NCBI GenBank assembly: GCA_022072505.1
Contig: JAJVHU010000047.1
Coordinates: forward strand, 1 to 59,035
DNA length: 59,035 nucleotides
From: Phycisphaerae bacterium
GTDB taxonomy: Bacteria > Planctomycetota > Phycisphaerae > UBA1845
Direction of reading: 5' to 3'
In this document: piece by piece, positions 19,096 through 25,255 of the stretch
Numbering within the stretch: the stretch's first letter is position 1
How the letters are laid out: each line of letters starts with the position of its first letter
The notes under the pieces: model-generated
The model's input: the letters and a program-made list of their open reading frames with translations, nothing else
Databases searched by the model: none
Told to the model about the DNA's origin: nothing
Translations under genes and position numbers: made by a program

Positions 19096-19728
19096 ATGAA
19101 GCGGATGAATCTCGGGGGGCGTCGCGGGGAGGCGGTGGGGCTTCTGTCGGCGTTCGTGCTGGTGCTCGCCTCATGCGCGCCCGGCGGCGGCTCAGGATCA
19201 AACCAGAACGACAACGCGCCCGAAAATTCAAACGACAACACCGGCGGCAATGAGAATGACAACGCCGCCGACATTACGCCGGGCGTCGAGATCTCCGTCC
19301 CCAACGAAGGCGCGCAGCACGTCCCGGCCGGCACGCAGGTCGAGTATGAAACGAATCCGCCGGCCTCCGGTCCGCACTGGTCCTCCGCCAACCCTCCCGC
19401 GCCGGCGGACCCCGGGTTCTACGCGGACGCGCTCGAGGAGGAGCAGTGGGTTCATAACCTCGAACACGGGTATGTCGTTGTCTTGTACGACTGCGGAGGA
19501 GAGTGCGAGGCGTCGCTGCTGACGGATCTGGAGGCGTTTGCGGCCGCGGCGGCGCCGAGCGAGGACTTCGGGTACGCGAAGATCGTGATCGCCCCTTATG
19601 ACGGGCTGGCGTTTCCGCTCGTCGCGATCGCGTGGGACGTGCAGATGTATCTCGAATCCTACGACGAGGCGGCGCTCGAGGCGTTCTTCGAGAAATACCA
19701 GGACGAAGGTCCGGAGGACGCCCCATGA
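19096..19728 (+). CDS. DUF3105 domain lipoprotein
   Basis: Protein of 210 residues. AGGAG at 19081 and the ATG at 19096 define the start. A lipobox (VLVLASC, Cys about residue 24) is followed by an Asn/Asp/Gly-rich spacer typical of planctomycete lipoproteins. The folded part has YETNPPASGPHW and WVHNLEHGYVVVLYDC, the two DUF3105 signatures, and ends in an acidic tail. The biochemical role of the domain is not known. Two cysteines in the fold (DCGGEC) could be a disulfide or metal site. Confidence 0.85.
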   Translation: MKRMNLGGRRGEAVGLLSAFVLVLASCAPGGGSGSNQNDNAPENSNDNTGGNENDNAADITPGVEISVPNEGAQHVPAGTQVEYETNPPASGPHWSSANPPAPADPGFYADALEEEQWVHNLEHGYVVVLYDCGGECEASLLTDLEAFAAAAAPSEDFGYAKIVIAPYDGLAFPLVAIAWDVQMYLESYDEAALEAFFEKYQDEGPEDAP

Positions 19729-19770
19729 CGCCCTGAGTCACCCCGGCCGGGCTTGCGGAGGCCTTCACGA

Positions 19771-21105
19771 TCAAACGACGCTCGCCGCGCCGCTGGAGCG
19801 CACCCGGATAAACGACGCCGCTGACGGAAACGGGCCCGCCGTCGCCGCGGCGCGAAGCGCGTCCACCGCTTCCTCACGCACCAGCGAGATCACGCAGCCG
19901 CCGAACCCCCCGCCCGTCATCCGCGCTCCGTAAACGCCCGGCACGCTCAGCGCCAACTCGACCAGCCGGTCCAGCTCGGCGCACGACACCTCGAAATCCT
20001 CGCGCAGCGACGCATGTGACGCCAGCATCAGGCGCCCGAGCGCGTTCATGTCCCCGCGCTCCAGCGCCGACGCCGCCTCCAGCACCCGCTGATTCTCGCG
20101 CACGACATGTCGCAGACGCCGACGCACCGTGCTGGAAAGCCGGGGATGCCCGGCGATCCGGGCGTCCTCCACGTCCCGCAGCGTCCGCACGTGCGCCGCC
20201 TCCTCCGAAAGCGCGGCCAGTCCCGTCTCACAGTCTCGCCGCCTCGCCGCGTACTCGCCGGCCGCGATCGAGTGACGTACGCCCGAGTCCATCACGACAA
20301 GGCATGCGTCCCCGAGGTTCAGCCTCACCTGCCGCAGCGACATCGTCAGGCAGTCAATCAGGAGCGCGTGCCCCTCCTGCGCGCACGCGCTGATCGTCTG
20401 ATCCATCACGCCGCAGGGCGAACCCGCGTACTCGTTCTCCGCGCGCTGACACCACCGCGCCACCTCCAGCGCCGCCGCCGCCGGCGCCCCGCTCAGCGCG
20501 ATCAGCGCCGTCGCCGCCGCCACCTCCAGCGCCGCGGAACTCGCCAACCCCGCGCCCGGCGGTATGTCGCTCAGGATGAACATGTCCGCCCCACCCGCGC
20601 CGACATTGACGCCCTGCTCACGCAGCACGTGCGCCACGCCGAACACGTACCGCGCCCACGGGGGTAGGCCTTCTGCGACGGACATCGCTTGCAGGCCCGT
20701 CTCACCGCTCCGCTCCCCCGCAGCCTGTGCTGCGCCCCACGTCGCGGCTTCGGGAAACGCCGAGGAGCATGCCCGGAAACGCCCGTCCGTCGAGCGCGCT
20801 GCCGCGACGAAGGTCGCCCGGTCGATCGCGATCGGCAGCACGACCCCTCCCGTGTAATCCGTGTGATCGCCGATCAGGTTCACGCGACCGGGCGCTCGCG
20901 CGACAACCTCCGCCGCGCGCCCGAAAGTGCGCTGGAACCCCGCCCGTGCGGCGTCGGCGGTTGCGGCGATGTTCGTAAAATCAAAGGGCGTCAAGACTCG
21001 ATGTCCCCCGGATGCCTGACACGCAGCTTCGGCGCCGACCGCACCGGTCAGGAAGCGTTCATATTCCGACCTGCCCGAAGGCGTTGAACCCGCGTCTTGG
21101 TTCAT
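19771..21105 (-). CDS. galK: Galactokinase with element-derived N-terminal extension
   Basis: GHMP-fold kinase that converts galactose and ATP to galactose 1-phosphate (Leloir pathway). The signature APGRVNLIGDHTDYTGGVVLPIAID, the phosphate loop DIPPGAGLASSAALEVA and the C-terminal MTGGGFGGCVISLV are present. The longest frame has 444 residues; homology begins near VLTPFDFTNIAATADAAR, so the first about 36 residues (containing ERFLTGAVGAE) are unlike the family and arise from a degenerate copy of repeat element A at 21031-21100. The ATG at 21105 is the only one upstream of the conserved region; an internal TTG start is possible. No other gal genes are nearby. Confidence 0.9.
   Translation of the reverse strand: MNQDAGSTPSGRSEYERFLTGAVGAEAACQASGGHRVLTPFDFTNIAATADAARAGFQRTFGRAAEVVARAPGRVNLIGDHTDYTGGVVLPIAIDRATFVAAARSTDGRFRACSSAFPEAATWGAAQAAGERSGETGLQAMSVAEGLPPWARYVFGVAHVLREQGVNVGAGGADMFILSDIPPGAGLASSAALEVAAATALIALSGAPAAAALEVARWCQRAENEYAGSPCGVMDQTISACAQEGHALLIDCLTMSLRQVRLNLGDACLVVMDSGVRHSIAAGEYAARRRDCETGLAALSEEAAHVRTLRDVEDARIAGHPRLSSTVRRRLRHVVRENQRVLEAASALERGDMNALGRLMLASHASLREDFEVSCAELDRLVELALSVPGVYGARMTGGGFGGCVISLVREEAVDALRAAATAGPFPSAASFIRVRSSGAASVV
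21031..21100 (+). repeat. Degenerate element A copy inside the 5' end of galK
   Basis: GCCGACCGCACCGGTCAGG then AAGCGTTC keeps the element A core (GTCAGGAAGCGTTC is exact) and is followed by TTGAACCCGCGTCTTGG, which resembles the element's right end. It is translated as ERFLTGAVGAE; the same frame of an intact element gives ERFLTGAARL. Confidence 0.6.
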
Positions 21106-21196
21106 CCCCTTTCCAGCGGAAGCATGTTATGCCGCTCGTCGCCGCGCCGTCGAGCGGTCATTGACGCCCGGAGCGCCGGCGCGCATCTTTCCCGGC

Positions 21197-21859
21197 GTGC
21201 CGCGAAAACGAGCAACCGGAACCGCACGCGTCCGAACCCCTCCGGGGAAAAAGCGCGCTGCCGGGCGGATCGTCGTACACCCCCTCACGCCGGACCGCTG
21301 GCCGGACCTTGAAGCGCTCTTCGGGGCGCGCGGCGCCTGCGGAGGTTGCTGGTGTACCTACTGGCGGCGGACCCGCCCGGAATATGAACGCGGCAAGGGC
21401 GACGCCAACCGGGCGCATTTCCGCGCCGTCGTCTCAAGCAGCAAGCACGCGCCCGGCGTCATCGCCTACATCGGCGGAACCCCGGTCGGCTGGTGCGCCG
21501 TCGCACCGCGCGAGGACTACGTCCGCCTTCGAACCTCGCGCGTGCTCAAACCGGTGGACGACGAGCCGGTCTGGGCCGTGACCTGCTTTTACATCGACCG
21601 CGCACACCGCGGACGCGGCCTGTCCGTTGCGATGCTCAAAGGCGCGATCGACCTCGCAAAACGCGCCGGCGCGACCGCGGTCGAAGGCTACCCGGTGGAC
21701 CCCCGCGGCGCAAGACAGGCCGATGTCTTCGTCTACACCGGTCTGGCCTCTGCCTTCCTGCGGGCCGGCTTCAAGGAAGTCGCCCGCCGATCCCCCACCC
21801 GACCGATCATGCGCAAACGCCTGACAAAGAAGAGTACGTCCACGTCACGCAAAGCTTAG
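21197..21859 (+). CDS. GNAT family N-acetyltransferase
   Basis: Protein of 220 residues. The fold is recognisable from VVHPLTPDRWPDLEALFG, the Cys-rich GACGGCWCTYWR segment common in one uncharacterised GNAT subgroup, VIAYIGGTPVGWCAVAPRE and the acetyl-CoA loop VTCFYIDRAHRGRGLSVAMLKGAIDLA. FLRAGFKEVARRSPTRPIMRK is the usual C-terminal strand pair of this subgroup. The substrate is unknown. The start is put at GTG 21197; a TTG 36 bases upstream is in frame. The stop TAG lies inside repeat element A (TTAGACGCGG). Confidence 0.85.
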   Translation: MPRKRATGTARVRTPPGKKRAAGRIVVHPLTPDRWPDLEALFGARGACGGCWCTYWRRTRPEYERGKGDANRAHFRAVVSSSKHAPGVIAYIGGTPVGWCAVAPREDYVRLRTSRVLKPVDDEPVWAVTCFYIDRAHRGRGLSVAMLKGAIDLAKRAGATAVEGYPVDPRGARQADVFVYTGLASAFLRAGFKEVARRSPTRPIMRKRLTKKSTSTSRKA

Positions 21860-21928
21860 ACGCGGTTTCTTAACCGAGCCGCGCCCGTCAGGAAGCGTTC
21901 TTTTTTGACGGTGCTCCGAAGGTTTTGA
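21856..21928 (+). repeat. Element A copy supplying the GNAT stop codon
   Basis: TTAGACGCGGTTTCTTAACC, then the core with GTCAGGAAGCGTTC, ending near CGAAGGTTTTGA. The TAG at 21857-21859 is the stop codon of the acetyltransferase. The first about 50 bases recur without change at 21982. Confidence 0.85.
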
Positions 21929-21981
21929 TGTCTTCGATCATTCAGGGGAACTCCCTCCTTCAAAAACGGCAAAAGTCGAGC

Positions 21982-22031
21982 TTAGACGCGGTTTCTTAAC
22001 CGAGCCGCGCCCGTCAGGAAGCGTTCTTTTT
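21982..22031 (+). repeat. Second element A half-copy, direct duplication
   Basis: Repeats about 50 bases of the preceding copy (TTAGACGCGGTTTCTTAACC to GCGTTCTTTTT) 126 bases downstream. The right-hand inverted end is missing. Confidence 0.8.
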
Positions 22032-22243
22032 CTTCCCCCTTTTATTACTACTACGCCAACTTCTTCGGAACCGTTGCAGCCTTGGGGTCGTGATTCCAGC
22101 CGGAATCCGCATCCTGACGAGAACGACCTTCCCGCGTCGTAACGCCGGAACGTTGTTTCCCAGCAATCCCCTGTTTCGGGGCTGAAAACGACGTTTCCCG
22201 GCCATCCGTCTTGGCGTAGTCGTGTTATGACGTGCCCCGGAAA
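22032..22243. other. Spacer inside the 21.9-22.6 kb repeat island
   Basis: Between the element A copies and the 11-base array no supported gene is seen. A 63-codon minus-strand frame (22014-22205) encodes a very basic peptide but its last codons are the translation of element A, so it is not called. Confidence 0.4.
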
Positions 22244-22331
22244 GTCATCCGGGAATCATCCGGGTGTCATCCAGGAGTCATCCGGGAATCATTCGGGTGT
22301 CATCCGAGTGTCATTCTGGAGCCCTCCGAGA
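22244..22331. repeat. Eight-unit 11-bp tandem array
   Basis: Eight consecutive 11-mers: GTCATCCGGGA, ATCATCCGGGT, GTCATCCAGGA, GTCATCCGGGA, ATCATTCGGGT, GTCATCCGAGT, GTCATTCTGGA, GCCCTCCGAGA. The last unit runs into repeat B. The other two B copies have a single equivalent unit (ATCATCCGAGA or ACATCCGAGAG), so the array is an expansion of B's left end. Confidence 0.9.
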
Positions 22332-22545
22332 GCCGTAGCCCCGGAAGGGGCGTCAGACAACAGCCCAGCACGCCAGTGCTGGGAAGCCGTCGCGGAGGAT
22401 CAGGGAGTCCCGGAGGGACGACAGAAGTTCGAGAGCAAGGGAAACCGCCGCGCCGCCGATCCCCCGTCCCTCCCGGGCATCATCGCACGTCGCGTCACAA
22501 CGACAGAAAATCCGGAACACGGAGCACCGGGGTCAGCGGGAGACT
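22319..22545 (+). repeat. Repeat B, long copy 1
   Basis: Contains CCCCGGAAGGGGCGTCAGAC, the palindrome CCCAGCAC-GCCA-GTGCTGGG (22364-22383), AGTCCCGGAGGGACGACAGA, CGGGCATCATCGCACG and CGTCACAACGACAGAA. The same blocks in the same order and spacing recur at 47820-48035. Confidence 0.85.
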
Positions 22546-22560
22546 GAGAAAGATAGTTTC

Positions 22561-22630
22561 AACACCGAGCCGCGCCCGCCTGTCCTTGACGTTGGGAAGC
22601 AATGTCAAGGGTCAGGAAGCGATATTTCTT
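22561..22630 (+). repeat. Element A variant with inserted hairpin
   Basis: The core is split after CCGAGCCGCGCCCG by about 33 bases holding CCTTGAC (22584-22590) and GTCAAGG (22604-22610), a seven-base-pair hairpin, then resumes as GTCAGGAAGCG. It lies 31 bases past the stop of the 59-residue minus-strand gene. Confidence 0.75.
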
Positions 22631-22660
22631 CCTGTCGACGTCACGCCTTTCAGCCGCCCG

Positions 22661-22840
22661 TCAGTCGCCCAGATCGTCAAAGAACTCGTCCAGGTCGTCC
22701 CAGAAATCGTCGTCGCCGTCGAAGTCGATGTTGATGTCTTCTCCAGGAAGCTCGATCCGGCAGCTCTCCGCCGCCGCAAGACCGGACAACGGCGCCAGCC
22801 CCAGCAGCAGGCGCGCAGCAGCTTTCTTCAGCAAAGACAT
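22661..22840 (-). CDS. Small acidic exported protein (59 residues)
   Basis: The frame starts at ATG 22840, eight bases after AAAGGA, and ends TGA at 22661. Residues 1-24 look like a signal peptide (MSLLKKAAARLLLGLAPLSG, then AAA). The mature part is extremely acidic, with IELPGEDINIDFDGDDD then FWDDLDEFFDDLGD. The DxDGDxDxxDDL spacing recalls one calcium-binding loop of dockerin-like or EF-hand motifs, so Ca2+ binding is a reasonable guess. The signal peptide, ribosome site and biased composition make it a likely real gene, but no family was recognised. Confidence 0.7.
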   Translation of the reverse strand: MSLLKKAAARLLLGLAPLSGLAAAESCRIELPGEDINIDFDGDDDFWDDLDEFFDDLGD

Positions 22841-23000
22841 GTCAAGAATCCTTTCTCCACTAAGCGGTGCGGGCGGCCCTTCTCGAGGCCGCCTCGCCCT
22901 TCAGGATACAAGTCAAGCCTACGCGCGCTCCCCCGCGGAAGTCAAACCCCAGCGCAGGAACCGCCCCCGCCGCAACGCACGTCACGGACGCCGCCGCGCC

Positions 23001-25145
23001 TCATCGCTCCGCCGACATGAACGCCTCCGCCGGAACCTTCTCCAGCGCCGCACCCAGCACGCCCCAGCGCAGCTCCAGCTCCGCGCCGCCCGTCTTGTTG
23101 AAATACGCCACCTCGATGTCGTGTACGCCCGCCGCCAGCGCGATCGTCCCGCGCTTCTCGACCGGAACGTGCAGTCCGTCATTGTCCACCACGCACACCC
23201 CGTCGATCAGCAGCTTCGCCCCGTCGTCCGACGTCAGCGCGAACGTGTACGCCTCATCCTTCGGCACGATGATGAACCCCAGGTAACGCCGCCCCTGTCG
23301 CTCCGCCCGGGGCCCCCCGCCCAGCGACACGTCGCCTGCCCGCTTCGTGCTCGCCGGCTTGAGCTTCGTGAAATCCGGCAGCCGGTCCCACTCCCCGTCA
23401 TACATCTCGCACTGAAGCCCCGGCGCCAGCCCCGGCGGCCGCGCGGCGGCAGGACGCGGCGCCGTCTTCTTGAACGTCATCTCCGTCACGCCCGAAACGA
23501 CCTTGCCCTCATGCACGCTGCGCGCCTTCACCGTCGTCGTTGCGTCGATCCGGATCGGTCCGGCGTACTTCGGAGAATTCGCGGCAGGCTCGCCGCCGTC
23601 CAGCGTGTACCGGACCTCCACCTCCGGCGATCCCGCGGAAAGCTCGACCGAAAGCGCCGTGACGAACTCCTGCGCCGCCGCCGTGATCGTCGGCGCTTCG
23701 TACACGACCGGATTCCCCGCGATCTCCAGCACGACCACCGTGCAATCCGCGTCCGGGGCCGACGACGGGACGCCGATGTGAACGTCCGACTGCACGCGCT
23801 TGAACTCCAGCGGGCTTGACGGCGCGGACAGCACATACGCCTTGCGCACTTCGTTTCCCAGTCCCGGCACGACGATCCGTCCGTCCGCCGGCCAGTCGAA
23901 CACGTGCAGGTACATCCGCGTCCCGCCCTCGATCGGCTTCGTCGTGCAGCGGCCCCACGCAAGCCCCTTCCGGAACGGACCCGCCCGCGTACCGTAAATC
24001 GATTCCCCGTGGACCTTCATCCACGTCCCGATCGCGGCGAGGCGCTCGACCGATTCCGGCGGAAACTCCCCCTCCGCCGTCGGACCGATGTTCAGCAGCA
24101 GATTGCCGCCCTTCGACGCAATGTCCACCAGCATCCGGATCATGTCGCGCGTCGACTTGAAGTTCTTGTCCGCCTCGTTGTACCCCCAGTTACGGTTCAT
24201 CGTGATGCAGGACTCCCAGTCCACCCCCGGCAGCCCCTCGTGCGGAACTTCCTGCTCCGGCGTCCCGAAGTCGCCGGCGAACTTGTCGTCGATCGTCATG
24301 CCCGCCATCCCCGCGCGCCCCTTGTCCACGCGGTTGTTGACGATGACGCTGGGCTGGAGCTTCCGGCACAGGTCATACAAGGGCCGGCCGTGCTCGTGCG
24401 TCCAGGTGCTCTCCCACTCTCCGTCGAACCACATCACGCCGATCGGACCGTAATGCGTCAGCAGCTCCGTCACCTGCGCGTGCAGGTACCTCTCGAAGCG
24501 ATTGAAGTCCGCCCCCTCCGCCGATCGACCCTTCTCCCAGTCCCGGCGCGGGAGGTAGTCCGGGTGACGCCAGTCCATGATCGAGTGATAGAAGCACATC
24601 TTCAGCCCGTGCTTGCGGCAGGCATCGGAAAGCTCCTTGAGGATGTCGCGCTGGAACGGCGTCGCCATCACGTCGAACTCGGAGACCTTCGAGTCGAACA
24701 GCGCGAACCCGTCGTGGTGCTTGCTGGTGATGACGAGGTATTTCATCCCCGCGTCCGCGGCCATCTTCGCCCAGGCGTCCGCGTCGAACTTCACCGGGTT
24801 GAACTGTGCCACCAGCTTGTCATACTCGCCTAGCGGGATCTGCGCCGTGGTGCGGATCCACTCCGCGTGGTCCGTCCGCTCTCCCCACCGCCCGGCCGGG
24901 ATCGCGTACAAGCCCCAGTGAATGAACATCCCGAACCGCGCCTCGCGCCACCACGCCATCCGCGCGTCCTTTTCGGCAGGTGTTTCGCCGAGCGATCCGC
25001 GGACCGCGGCCCGCGCGGACTCCCCGGACGCGGAATCGCCCGGTGCGGCAATGAACCCGCCGTGTACGATCGCCGGCGCCGCAACGACCGCAAGACCCAG
25101 GATGACCCCAACCCCGACCTTCGAATATCGTCCCAACGTGTTCAT
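23001..25145 (-). CDS. Alpha-L-fucosidase (GH29) with chitobiase-C-like and PA14 domains
   Basis: Exported enzyme of 714 residues; the ATG at 25145 opens a signal peptide (VGVGVILGLAVVAAPAIVHG). The GH29 domain (about 55-420) has RFGMFIHWGLYAIPAGRWG, VITSKHHDGFALFDS and IGVMWFDGEW, whose Asp is the expected nucleophile. Residues about 520-590 (VEVRYTLDGGEPAANSP) match the chitobiase/hexosaminidase C-terminal type. The last about 130 residues match PA14, a carbohydrate-binding beta barrel (YTFALTSDDGAKLLIDG). It should release L-fucose from glycans outside the cytoplasm. The upstream gene ends 110 bases away on the same strand. Confidence 0.9.
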   Translation of the reverse strand: MNTLGRYSKVGVGVILGLAVVAAPAIVHGGFIAAPGDSASGESARAAVRGSLGETPAEKDARMAWWREARFGMFIHWGLYAIPAGRWGERTDHAEWIRTTAQIPLGEYDKLVAQFNPVKFDADAWAKMAADAGMKYLVITSKHHDGFALFDSKVSEFDVMATPFQRDILKELSDACRKHGLKMCFYHSIMDWRHPDYLPRRDWEKGRSAEGADFNRFERYLHAQVTELLTHYGPIGVMWFDGEWESTWTHEHGRPLYDLCRKLQPSVIVNNRVDKGRAGMAGMTIDDKFAGDFGTPEQEVPHEGLPGVDWESCITMNRNWGYNEADKNFKSTRDMIRMLVDIASKGGNLLLNIGPTAEGEFPPESVERLAAIGTWMKVHGESIYGTRAGPFRKGLAWGRCTTKPIEGGTRMYLHVFDWPADGRIVVPGLGNEVRKAYVLSAPSSPLEFKRVQSDVHIGVPSSAPDADCTVVVLEIAGNPVVYEAPTITAAAQEFVTALSVELSAGSPEVEVRYTLDGGEPAANSPKYAGPIRIDATTTVKARSVHEGKVVSGVTEMTFKKTAPRPAAARPPGLAPGLQCEMYDGEWDRLPDFTKLKPASTKRAGDVSLGGGPRAERQGRRYLGFIIVPKDEAYTFALTSDDGAKLLIDGVCVVDNDGLHVPVEKRGTIALAAGVHDIEVAYFNKTGGAELELRWGVLGAALEKVPAEAFMSAER

Positions 25146-25255
25146 GACCCGGATCGTCGTCGCGCGGCAACGGGCGGTCAATCCTGCGCGGACAATGCGC
25201 CCCTGAGGCTCGGAACCTCGCGCGTCCCGCGGCCTCGGCTTCGCTCGAACCCCGG

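Noticed and set aside
18978..19391. 138-residue N-terminal extension of the helicase
   Set aside because: It runs antisense through the DUF3105 lipoprotein gene; helicase homology starts at the ATG at 18977.
22014..22205. 63-codon basic minus-strand ORF
   Set aside because: It ends in the translation of element A and has no clear ribosome site or homology; possible but not supported.
22244..22331. CRISPR-like or iteron (replication origin) array
   Set aside because: The 11-mers have no spacers, there is no rep or dnaA gene nearby, and the array is an expansion of repeat B's end.
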